From Bacteroidales bacterium (GTDB lineage Bacteria > Bacteroidota > Bacteroidia > Bacteroidales > WCHB1-69), in NCBI GenBank assembly GCA_031272025.1, contig JAISUP010000009.1:1-34983 (forward strand): 34,983 nucleotides of DNA, in the 5' to 3' direction. Below are positions 8,564 to 16,320 of this stretch, piece after piece. Both the position numbers and the translations under genes were made by a program. Below the pieces are notes generated by a model. That model searched no databases. It was given only the letters and a program-made list of their open reading frames with translations, and was not told the origin of the DNA. Every line of letters begins with the position of its first letter. Positions within the stretch are counted from its first letter, which is position 1.

Positions 8564-9478
8564 ATGGAAAAACAAAAAACGATTTGTAAATCAGTGTCTA
8601 TTACCGGTCGGGGCTTACATTCGGGCAAAGACGTGCAAGTATTATTTCACCCGGCTTCCGAAGACAGCGGGATTACTTTCCGGCGAGTAGACATACCGGG
8701 TTGTCCAACCGTACGGGCACTTGTTTCCCGGGTGCACGACACCTCGCGAGGCACCTCGCTTCGCGAAGGAGACGCGGACGTGATGACCGTGGAACATCTT
8801 ATGGCTGCCCTCGCCGGATTAGAAATAGACAACCTTCGCGTAGACATCAACGACCGCGAATTACCTATCATGGACGGGAGCGCACAACCCTATACTCACT
8901 TGCTACAAACCGCGGGAATCCTCGAACAAAATCGCGAAAAAAACTACCTCGTCATCGACAGGGACATATCATTTACCCTGCCCGAAAAAGAAATATCCTT
9001 ATCTATTAGTCCTTACAACGGGTTTAAAGTAGAAGTAGAAGTAGATTATGGCACGAGCGTGCTCGACAAACAAGAAGCCGTGATGGAAGACATCTCAGAA
9101 TTTATACCTCACATTCACGATGCGCGTACTTTCGTGTTCTTGCACGAATTGCTGTTTTTAGTCAACCACGGTTTGGTAAAAGGGGGAGACTTAGATAACG
9201 CGGTAGTTTTTGTGGACAAGATGCCTTCGCGAGAAGATTTAGAACAATTGGCTATCTTCTTCAATAAAAAATCTATAGACATTACCTCTTGTGGTACGTT
9301 GAATCACACCCCCGTGAGGTATCCTAACGAACCGGCAAAGCACAAACTGCTCGACCTCGTGGGCGACTTGTATTTGTTGGGGCGCCCGATTAAAGGAATT
9401 GTACGCGCCAAAAAAACAGGACATTGGGCAAATACAGAATTTGGAAAAAAAATAAACGAAATTTATCACCTTTTTTAA
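8564..9478 (+). CDS. lpxC: UDP-3-O-acyl-N-acetylglucosamine deacetylase LpxC, stand-alone
   Basis: 304 residues. LpxC is the zinc amidase that makes the committed step of lipid A synthesis, removing acetate from UDP-3-O-acyl-GlcNAc in the cytoplasm. Visible zinc ligands and catalytic residues are His78 in MTVEHLMAALAG, His260 and Asp264 in KHKLLDLVGD, and the general-acid His287 in KKTGHW. The protein stops just after the LpxC domain. In Bacteroidetes LpxC is usually fused to FabZ (about 460 residues), but here no FabZ dehydratase sequence follows, and neither lpxA nor lpxD is adjacent. Three ompH genes follow on the same strand. Confidence 0.95.
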   Translation: MEKQKTICKSVSITGRGLHSGKDVQVLFHPASEDSGITFRRVDIPGCPTVRALVSRVHDTSRGTSLREGDADVMTVEHLMAALAGLEIDNLRVDINDRELPIMDGSAQPYTHLLQTAGILEQNREKNYLVIDRDISFTLPEKEISLSISPYNGFKVEVEVDYGTSVLDKQEAVMEDISEFIPHIHDARTFVFLHELLFLVNHGLVKGGDLDNAVVFVDKMPSREDLEQLAIFFNKKSIDITSCGTLNHTPVRYPNEPAKHKLLDLVGDLYLLGRPIKGIVRAKKTGHWANTEFGKKINEIYHLF

Positions 9479-9553
9479 AATAAAATAAACATTCTCACGT
9501 TTTATCAGTCTATAAAAAGAATTATTAAGTTAAAAAGTAAAAAATAGAAAGTC

Positions 9554-10093
9554 ATGACGAAGAAATTTTTTATCGTGCTGGCAATTTCATTGATAGCCAT
9601 GCCGTTGTTTGGACAAAAATATGCCTATATTGATTCGGAATATATTTTAGGCAACATGCCGGACTACACCGAGGCGCAAGCCGAATTAGATCGTGTAGCA
9701 GCAGTTTGGCAAAAAGAAATTGAAGCGCGTTTTAAAAGCATCGACTCTATGTATAAAAAATATCAAGTAGAAGCGATCACGTTGCCCGACAAGATGAAAA
9801 AAAGTCGCGAAGATGCCATTATCACGGCAGAAAAAGAAGCCAAAGATTTACAAAAGAAACGTTTTGGGCAAGATGGCGATTTATTTAAGAAACGCGAAGA
9901 ATTGGTAAAACCCATACAAGACAGGGTGTTTACCGCCATAGAAGAGTATGCCCGCGAAAAAGCATACGCCTTTGTCTTTGACGTTGCCGGCTCCATGACC
10001 ATCGTCTACGCCGACCCTAAATGGGACATCAACGACCAAGTCATGCAAAAATTGGGAATCTCCGCGAAAAATAAAACCAATAATGATGATTAA
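9554..10093 (+). CDS. OmpH/Skp family periplasmic chaperone (copy 1)
   Basis: 179 residues starting MTKKFFIVLAISLIAMPLFG, a clear signal peptide with likely cleavage before residue 22. The mature part begins with the family pattern KYAYIDSEYILGNMPDY and continues as a charged, Lys/Glu-rich coiled coil (about residues 45-125). It returns to the beta core with YAFVFDVAGSMTIVYADP. Skp/OmpH trimers hold unfolded outer-membrane proteins in the periplasm. This copy is the most diverged of the three here and has an extra C-terminal tail. It starts 75 bases after lpxC; no good promoter is visible between them, so read-through from lpxC is likely. Confidence 0.9.
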   Translation: MTKKFFIVLAISLIAMPLFGQKYAYIDSEYILGNMPDYTEAQAELDRVAAVWQKEIEARFKSIDSMYKKYQVEAITLPDKMKKSREDAIITAEKEAKDLQKKRFGQDGDLFKKREELVKPIQDRVFTAIEEYAREKAYAFVFDVAGSMTIVYADPKWDINDQVMQKLGISAKNKTNNDD

Positions 10094-10146
10094 ATAATTG
10101 ATTTATAAAAAATAAAATGATTTATAAAAAAACAGTAAAAAGACAG

Positions 10147-10653
10147 ATGAAGAAAATTGTAGTTTTAGGATTCGTTGCGTGTTTGGGACTGCTAACCACG
10201 GGGTTTGCTCAATCACAAAAATTTGCACATGTCAATTCTCAGGAAGTTTTGCAATCTATGCCCGGCGTAGACTCTATAAACATTAAATTACAGGCTTTTC
10301 AACAAGAATTGCGTTCGGCATACGAAGAGATGATGAATGATTATCAAGCAAAAAGAGAAAAATTTGATAAAGAAGCAGGTACCATGTCTCAAAGTGTTAG
10401 GCAAATGAGAGAAAAAGAAATTACAGACCTCGAAAGACGAATTCAGGAATTTCAATCCAGCGTGCAAGTAGACCTCGAACAAAAACAATACGACCTCGCC
10501 AAACCTTTTCAAGACAAAATACAAAACGCCATCTCCGAAGTCGCCAAAGACGGAAACTATACCTATATCTTCGATAAAGCCATTCTTTTATATTCCGATG
10601 GAGGCGTGGACATCACCCCTATGGTTAAGAAAAAACTGGGTATCAAACTATAA
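10147..10653 (+). CDS. OmpH/Skp family periplasmic chaperone (copy 2)
   Basis: 168 residues from the ATG at 10147, which gives a clean signal peptide (MKKIVVLGFVACLGLLTTGF, cleavage near AQS). An ATG at 10117 would add ten mostly basic and polar residues and is less likely. The mature start KFAHVNSQEVLQSMPGVDS, the central coiled coil and the ending YTYIFDKAILLYSDGGVDI are typical of Skp/OmpH chaperones. It is closer to copy 3 than to copy 1; both end in KKLGIK- or REKLGIK-like tails. It probably shares a transcript with its neighbours. Confidence 0.92.
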   Translation: MKKIVVLGFVACLGLLTTGFAQSQKFAHVNSQEVLQSMPGVDSINIKLQAFQQELRSAYEEMMNDYQAKREKFDKEAGTMSQSVRQMREKEITDLERRIQEFQSSVQVDLEQKQYDLAKPFQDKIQNAISEVAKDGNYTYIFDKAILLYSDGGVDITPMVKKKLGIKL

Positions 10654-10659
10654 TATTTA

Positions 10660-11166
10660 ATGACGATGAAAAAAATCCGGAAAATATGCCTCTTCGTACT
10701 CGTGCTCTTTCCCGCGGCATTATCGGCACAAGTAAAATTTGGACACGTCATGCCCGAAGACATCATGGGACAAATGCCCGGCTTTGATACGGCTCAAACT
10801 CAAATGAGCCAATATCAAGACGAACTACAACAAGAATATCAAACCATGATGCAGGAATTTCAAGAAAAAGTACAGGCATACCAACAGCAAATGTCAGCCT
10901 ATTCCGATGCCGTTCGTAAAATAAAAGAAGAAGAGTTGGCAGCCATGCAAAGTCGTATTCAAGAATTTTCTGCCTCCGTGGAAATGTCTTTGCAAAAAAA
11001 GAAAACCGAATTGCTTACCCCTTTTCAAGATAAAATTCTCGAAGCCATTAGTGCTGTGGCAAAAGAAGAACATTTTACATACATCTTCAATAAAAGCATC
11101 CTCTCGTTTAGCGATGCCGGGATAGATATTTCGGGAAAAGTACGAGAAAAATTAGGGATTAAATAA
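10660..11166 (+). CDS. OmpH/Skp family periplasmic chaperone (copy 3)
   Basis: 168 residues; an ATG two codons on (10666) is an equally good start. A signal peptide covers about residues 1-24, ending near LSAQ. The mature protein has the family opening KFGHVMPEDIMGQMPG, a Gln-rich coiled coil and the ending FTYIFNKSILSFSDAGIDI. It starts 6 bases after copy 2, so the two are almost certainly co-transcribed. It converges with the lipid kinase gene with only 3 bases between stop codons. Bacteroidetes often carry two ompH genes downstream of bamA; here there are three and no bamA. Confidence 0.92.
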   Translation: MTMKKIRKICLFVLVLFPAALSAQVKFGHVMPEDIMGQMPGFDTAQTQMSQYQDELQQEYQTMMQEFQEKVQAYQQQMSAYSDAVRKIKEEELAAMQSRIQEFSASVEMSLQKKKTELLTPFQDKILEAISAVAKEEHFTYIFNKSILSFSDAGIDISGKVREKLGIK

Positions 11167-11169
11167 CCC

Positions 11170-12126
11170 TTATTCTCTCACTAACGCGTGTAAGACGGCA
11201 GGCAATACCGATACGCGGTATTGCCCTATGGGGAGTATCTCTCCTTCTACCTCGCCCGCGGTATATGGTGTGGCTTTAATGCTTACCCCTGCCGTGCGGT
11301 AAACCGACACTTCGTCTAATTTCAAATGTTTGCCGGAGAAAAGATTTTTCACGTTGGCGATAATTTTGCAAATGCTTATTTTAGAAATAACTACAACATC
11401 CAATAACCCGTCAAAAGGATTCGCGGGGGGTACTTGCATCATGCCGTGCCCGTTGTATTTGCAAATGCCTACCGTAACCGAGAACACGGGGCTGTCAATA
11501 TGAAAATTATCACTATCAACGCGCATGTTTCTTGTACGATAGGTAAAAAGCGTTTTTGCCAGATTCCATAAATACGTAGCCTTTCCCAACCATGCTTTCC
11601 CGTTGACGGTACGCGCGATAACAGCGGCATCAAACCCAAACCCTGCAATGTTAATAAAATATCGCCCTGTTGTAGGTGTCCCCTGACGTTCAACTTCTAC
11701 AAACCCTATGTCGTGAAGTTTGAATTTGCCCCGGGAGAATATCTCTAAAATGTCTTCAATACGCTCAGGATACTCATGCGTGCGCACCCAATCGTTGCCC
11801 GTGCCCACGGGAAAAGGAACAAGAAAAGTCTCGCCCTTACATAAATTCCCCCGCGCGATGCCATTCACAACTTCATTTACCGTGCCGTCGCCTCCTACCA
11901 CCATAAAATAACGACTGCCTTCTTTGCACAATTTTTCTACCAATTCCGTACCCATGCCCGCGTGAGACGCTATATGTTCGCGAAAATTAACCGACATCTC
12001 GCGCAAGGGTGTCGCTATTTTTTCCCAATGCTTGTAACCTTGCCCCGATGTCGCGTTAGGATTAACAATAACCTCCCAACAGCAAGATTTGACATCCACG
12101 ACTACCGTATTTCCTTTCTCTTGCAT
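11170..12126 (-). CDS. Diacylglycerol kinase family lipid kinase (YegS/DagK/LCB5 type)
   Basis: 318 residues from the ATG at 12126. A GTG at 12207 overlaps the stop of the upstream gene, but the extra residues are unlike the family and a -7 box lies between the two starts, so I chose the ATG. The N-terminus has the family strand WEVIVNPNATSGQG, and the nucleotide-binding motif GGDGTVNE sits at residues 78-85, followed by PVGTGNDW. These features define the DAGK catalytic domain, which phosphorylates diacylglycerol or a sphingoid-like lipid with ATP at the membrane. The C-terminal beta domain holds NPFDGLLDVVVI. Substrate is not determinable; sphingolipid-making Bacteroidales could use it on sphingoid bases. 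Confidence 0.88.
   Translation of the reverse strand: MQEKGNTVVVDVKSCCWEVIVNPNATSGQGYKHWEKIATPLREMSVNFREHIASHAGMGTELVEKLCKEGSRYFMVVGGDGTVNEVVNGIARGNLCKGETFLVPFPVGTGNDWVRTHEYPERIEDILEIFSRGKFKLHDIGFVEVERQGTPTTGRYFINIAGFGFDAAVIARTVNGKAWLGKATYLWNLAKTLFTYRTRNMRVDSDNFHIDSPVFSVTVGICKYNGHGMMQVPPANPFDGLLDVVVISKISICKIIANVKNLFSGKHLKLDEVSVYRTAGVSIKATPYTAGEVEGEILPIGQYRVSVLPAVLHALVRE
11201..11225. terminator. Perfect 10-bp hairpin at a convergent gene junction (possible transcript end)
   Basis: GGCAATACCG (11201-11210) and CGGTATTGCC (11216-11225) are exact reverse complements around a 5-base loop, ATACG. It lies 35 bases past the stop of ompH copy 3, inside the coding end of the lipid kinase gene. No T-run follows on either strand, so it is not a classical intrinsic terminator, but it could protect or define mRNA 3' ends. 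Confidence 0.4.
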
Positions 12127-12147
12127 AAAATCATAAAATTTAAACGG

Positions 12148-12155
12148 CAAATATA
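12148..12155 (-). promoter_or_regulatory. Bacteroidetes -7 box for lipid kinase gene
   Basis: On the minus strand TATATTTG is a full match to TAnnTTTG. It lies 21 bases before the ATG at 12126, predicts a short leader, and supports that start over the GTG at 12207. Confidence 0.6.
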
Positions 12156-12203
12156 ATACTTTTCCGCGAATAAAGAAAAAAAAAGAAAAAGACCTTGGCA
12201 AAA

Positions 12204-13202
12204 TCACCGGTAAAGGACGAGCGTGCCTTTGCCCTCTCGTTTTATCCCGTCTTGATTTCTATAAGTAATCGTGTAGAAATAGTTTCCGGAAGGGGCATCT
12301 ACCCCTTTGATAGAGCCGTCCCAACCAATGGTGTGATTTTGTGTCTGAAAAACGGGATTGCCGGTTTTATCAAATACGCGAAAATCTAAGTGGGATATAC
12401 TCTGCGCGGGATATACCATAAGGATATCGTTTTTCCCGTCTCCATTCGGGGTAAATGCCGAGGGGATACTTATTTCATTGGTTGGCATTTTCGAGCGGGC
12501 AGTAGAGGTGGGATCGGGGGTGTTGACGGCAACTTCATTTTTTTGTTTCGCGGGTGCCGGAGAAGAAGGCGTAACCGGAAGGGGTGTCCCGGTCGTTTTC
12601 GAAGAATCCACATGCAAAAGTTCCGGCGGCGTCAAAACAAGAACAGGAGTTTTCACGGGATCTGAAAGAAGCGGGGTAACATTATCCAAATTCGTTACCC
12701 CCGCGGGTAGCCCTTGCCTTTCTGTTCTCAATTCTAACGAAAGGGTATCAGGGTTTGGGAGTACCGAAGAAGATGTTTCCAATGTCCGGTTATCCGAAAA
12801 ACTCTTCGCGAACTTGTCATCATGCTCTGTCCGTGTATATTGTAATATACTCCATTCTCCTACCTTTTTATTTTCCACAAAAATCAATCGCGAATCAAAA
12901 GTCATGGAGGGCATTTTATTCGTATCTTGCACGGGGACAACGGAAGCAGGTAGCGGCATGGGGGTGGGAGCCGGTTCGTTAGAAGTTCCTTTGAGTAAGA
13001 AAAAGGTCATCGTGGCAACGACAATCGCCGCCGCCGCGGAAATCACTATGGCACGGACTTTCCAACGACATGCTTTTCTATACGCGCACAAACGAACATC
13101 GGCATCAATTCTATTCCACACCCGGCTTTGCGGACGAGAAATATATCGCTTAAAATGCCCCTTAAAATACCTGCCAATATCTTCTTCTACATGTTGGTCC
13201 AT
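12204..13202 (-). CDS. Single-pass anti-sigma-like membrane protein with gliding-type (CHU_C) C-terminal domain
   Basis: 332 residues from the ATG at 13202; the longer frame adds an unlikely basic leader. Residues 1-48 are charged and cytoplasmic in appearance and carry the RPQSRVWNRID pattern. It resembles the P...VW..I motif at the N-terminus of many Bacteroidetes proteins encoded next to ECF sigma factors. Residues about 50-71 are a transmembrane helix. A long Pro/Ser/Thr-rich linker follows, then from residue 243 a gliding motility-associated C-terminal domain (SAFTPNGDGKND, then DKTGNPVF, GWDG and a final GTLVLYR). No sigma factor gene is adjacent. The protein may be an anchored envelope protein or a signalling component; the function is not established. 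Confidence 0.75.
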   Translation of the reverse strand: MDQHVEEDIGRYFKGHFKRYISRPQSRVWNRIDADVRLCAYRKACRWKVRAIVISAAAAIVVATMTFFLLKGTSNEPAPTPMPLPASVVPVQDTNKMPSMTFDSRLIFVENKKVGEWSILQYTRTEHDDKFAKSFSDNRTLETSSSVLPNPDTLSLELRTERQGLPAGVTNLDNVTPLLSDPVKTPVLVLTPPELLHVDSSKTTGTPLPVTPSSPAPAKQKNEVAVNTPDPTSTARSKMPTNEISIPSAFTPNGDGKNDILMVYPAQSISHLDFRVFDKTGNPVFQTQNHTIGWDGSIKGVDAPSGNYFYTITYRNQDGIKREGKGTLVLYR

Positions 13203-13300
13203 CTTTCCTTTGTTTTTGTGAGTATTTAATTTTAATAAAAAAACACGGATATAAAACAAGACTTATTTTCTGCAATTTTGTTGCCTGCAAAAAGATAAGA

Positions 13301-13330
13301 AAAAAAGGGCAGTCTCAAGAAGAGACTGCC
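13301..13330 (-). terminator. Intrinsic terminator of gap
   Basis: A 9-bp perfect stem, GGCAGTCTC (13308-13316) and GAGACTGCC (13322-13330), encloses a 5-base loop. Read on the minus strand it is followed by CTTTTTTCTT, a U-tract. It lies about 40 bases past the stop codon of gap. The opposite flank also has a short T-run (TCTTTT), so it may work weakly in both directions. Confidence 0.85.
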
Positions 13331-13370
13331 TCTTTTCATTTAAAATTAACATTATGAAATAGGTTTATCT

Positions 13371-14375
<1,005 letters not shown>

Positions 14376-14425
14376 TTAAAAAATTTATTGTTAATTAACA
14401 AAATACACTCTATGAATAAGCGTTG

Positions 14426-14433
14426 CAAAGATA
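14426..14433 (-). promoter_or_regulatory. Bacteroidetes -7 box for gap
   Basis: TATCTTTG on the minus strand is a full match to TAnnTTTG and is followed by GCAACG. The predicted leader to the gap ATG is about 50 bases, in an otherwise non-coding gap. Confidence 0.65.
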
Positions 14434-14483
14434 CAAAAAAAAACTTATCCGTGTGCGAAAAAAAACTTATATCCGCGAACGTC

Positions 14484-15476
14484 TTAGTTTATTACTATTT
14501 TTTTAATATCTCGTGTTTGGGCGGTGTGGATACGAACAATATACATGCCTTTTGCCCAATGAGATACCGGTATCGCGCAGGTGCCGGCGGCAACATGCTG
14601 TTGATGGACCAGATTGCCGGCGAGATTGTATACCGCGATTTCAGATGCTTCGGTAAGATTGACCTGCAAAAAGTCGGTTACCGGATTGGGATATAGCGAT
14701 ACGCTACCCTTTTGTGTTGACAAATTTCGAATGTCGGTCTCGTCCTCTAACGGGATAAACGCGTAATCGAATTTGAGAAAACCCGGTTTGCCATTTTCAA
14801 CAAATTGTTTTAAAAAAATCTTCACATATTTTCCTGTCGTTGTTTTTAGGACGACAATCATGGGATTTTCTATTGAACCGCCCGACATGGACAGGGTCGC
14901 GAAGTCTGCCGAGGCTCCTTTGACGGTATCGGCACGGGTCGCTTTACAAAGCGACAAGGTCGTTGCCCTTTGGGGGGGCATTTGCGCGAGAGAAAGATAG
15001 AAAGTGCCACTAACAAGGGTGTCGGCGGGATAGGATACATCCGGGGCGGCTGTCAAGCGGTCGTAGATTTGCTCTAACGTGCTCGAAGTCGCCGCCGCGG
15101 ACAAAGAATCGGCGATAAAAATAGCCCCCGCGTTGCCCAATCCGGCAAGCCCACTGTTCGTGCGCGTGTCGTAAGCGTGAAACGCGATGTCCCAATCCTC
15201 GCGCAACTGCCACGTGCTGTCTATTTTTTCCGTGCCTACTTTCCCCGGATTGAGATTTTCAAGCACGAAATCGGAAGTGCCTCTGACAATCACACCCTCG
15301 TTCTCGTCAAAAGAAAAATAATGCCACCTCGCGAAATCGGGCAATTCCATGTCCGCGTTTACTACTTTGACAGTGCCTGCATACAGACTGTCGTAACTAA
15401 ATGATTGCGCGTGAGCAACCATTCCAAAGGCTAATCCAAAGCCCAAAAACAGAGAAGAAAAAAATTTCGTGTTCAT
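14484..15476 (-). CDS. HmuY-like protein with T9SS type A (Por) sorting tail
   Basis: 330 residues. A signal peptide covers 1-23 (ending AHAQ). The central domain contains WDIAFHAYDTRTNSG (residues 95-109), then GLGNAGAIF; this pattern resembles the HmuY family, whose Porphyromonas gingivalis founder is a haem-binding hemophore. From about residue 257 a Por secretion tail follows: SLYPNPVTDFL, an NLAG turn, GMYIVRI and a final KKIVIN. It is therefore expected to cross the outer membrane by T9SS and be attached to, or released from, the surface. HmuY itself is a lipoprotein; this one has no lipobox. No TonB receptor (hmuR) is adjacent. Haem binding is unproven; His52 and His100 are the only histidines I see in the N-terminal 110 residues. 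Confidence 0.72.
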   Translation of the reverse strand: MNTKFFSSLFLGFGLAFGMVAHAQSFSYDSLYAGTVKVVNADMELPDFARWHYFSFDENEGVIVRGTSDFVLENLNPGKVGTEKIDSTWQLREDWDIAFHAYDTRTNSGLAGLGNAGAIFIADSLSAAATSSTLEQIYDRLTAAPDVSYPADTLVSGTFYLSLAQMPPQRATTLSLCKATRADTVKGASADFATLSMSGGSIENPMIVVLKTTTGKYVKIFLKQFVENGKPGFLKFDYAFIPLEDETDIRNLSTQKGSVSLYPNPVTDFLQVNLTEASEIAVYNLAGNLVHQQHVAAGTCAIPVSHWAKGMYIVRIHTAQTRDIKKIVIN

Positions 15477-15513
15477 GATACATGATTTTTTAATGATAAA
15501 TAAATTTTAAATG

Positions 15514-15521
15514 CAAAAGTC
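15514..15521 (-). promoter_or_regulatory. Possible -7 box for the HmuY-like gene
   Basis: On the minus strand GACTTTTG matches TAnnTTTG except at the first base. It lies 37 bases before the ATG at 15476, in a 135-base non-coding gap that otherwise holds only A/T-rich sequence and a weak inverted repeat (15545-15553 with 15566-15574). Confidence 0.3.
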
Positions 15522-15611
15522 CTGCTTTTTTCAATATTCTCAACTCCTTTTTTTTGGGGATTTTCAAAAAAGGATATCATTACTAAAAGGGATGAAACAA
15601 GGACATTCTAT

Positions 15612-16289
15612 CTAGTCTAATTGCCAATCCACGGGTTCTTGTCCTCGACTTTGAAGCCATTGATTGGCTTTAGAAAAATGTCGGCAACCCAAGAATCCCC
15701 GGTACGCCGACAACGGGGATGGGTGGACGGTTTTAAGTATCAGGTGTTTGGATGTGTCTATCAATTCCGCTTTTTTTTGAGCGAAACTACCCCATAGCAA
15801 AAAAACGATGTTTTCGCGAAGAGACGAGAGGGTACGAATGGCTTCGTTGGTGAAGGTCTCCCACCCCTTTCCTTGGTGCGAGCCTGCCATATTTTGTCTA
15901 ACCGTGAGAGTGGCATTAAGCAGCAAAACCCCTTGTCGTGCCCATTTTTCTAAATTGCCTGACCGCGGGAAAGGACAACCCACATCTTCACACAATTCCT
16001 TGAAGATATTAACCAACGATGGGGGCAAAGCCACCCCTTCGCGTACCGAGAAACAAAGCCCATGCGCCTGCCCCAACCCATGATAGGGATCCTGCCCTAA
16101 CAAAACCACTTTAACTCGATTGAAAGGGGTGTATTTGAAGGCATTGAAAATATCACCTCCGGCAGGAAATATCGTGAATTGTTTTTTCTCTTCTATCAAA
16201 AACTGCTTCAATTCATGAAAATACGGTAAATTAAATTGATCGTGAAGAACCGTTTTCCACGAGGCTTCTATAACAGGGTCGATGGTCAT
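15612..16289 (-). CDS. ung: Uracil-DNA glycosylase, family 1
   Basis: 225 residues. The water-activating loop GQDPYHG is at residues 65-71, and the leucine/minor-groove loop HPSPLSAYRGF starts at His189. AHGLCFSV and LLLNATLTV, both typical of family 1, are present. It cuts uracil from DNA to start base-excision repair and complements dUTPase, encoded elsewhere in this window. It follows nspC by 31 bases on the same strand and may be co-transcribed with it. Confidence 0.97.
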   Translation of the reverse strand: MTIDPVIEASWKTVLHDQFNLPYFHELKQFLIEEKKQFTIFPAGGDIFNAFKYTPFNRVKVVLLGQDPYHGLGQAHGLCFSVREGVALPPSLVNIFKELCEDVGCPFPRSGNLEKWARQGVLLLNATLTVRQNMAGSHQGKGWETFTNEAIRTLSSLRENIVFLLWGSFAQKKAELIDTSKHLILKTVHPSPLSAYRGFLGCRHFSKANQWLQSRGQEPVDWQLD

Positions 16290-16320
16290 TTTTTATACTT
16301 GAAATTTTTTAAAAATCTAT

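Noticed and set aside
8424-8690. 88-residue plus-strand frame over the ffh-lpxC promoter region
   Set aside because: It covers both divergent -7 boxes and overlaps lpxC in another frame; no family features.
12127-12207. GTG start at 12207 for the lipid kinase, overlapping the upstream stop codon
   Set aside because: The added 27 residues are unlike the family, and a full -7 box at 12148-12155 lies between the GTG and the ATG at 12126.
12358-13221. 287-residue plus-strand frame opposite the anti-sigma-like gene
   Set aside because: The minus strand encodes a coherent helix, linker and CHU_C domain; the plus frame has none and is a by-product of the linker's base composition.
15545-15574. 9-bp inverted repeat TCCTTTTTT/AAAAAAGGA after ung
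   Set aside because: The arms are mainly A/T homopolymers in an A/T-rich gap and no proper U-tract follows; too weak to call a terminator.
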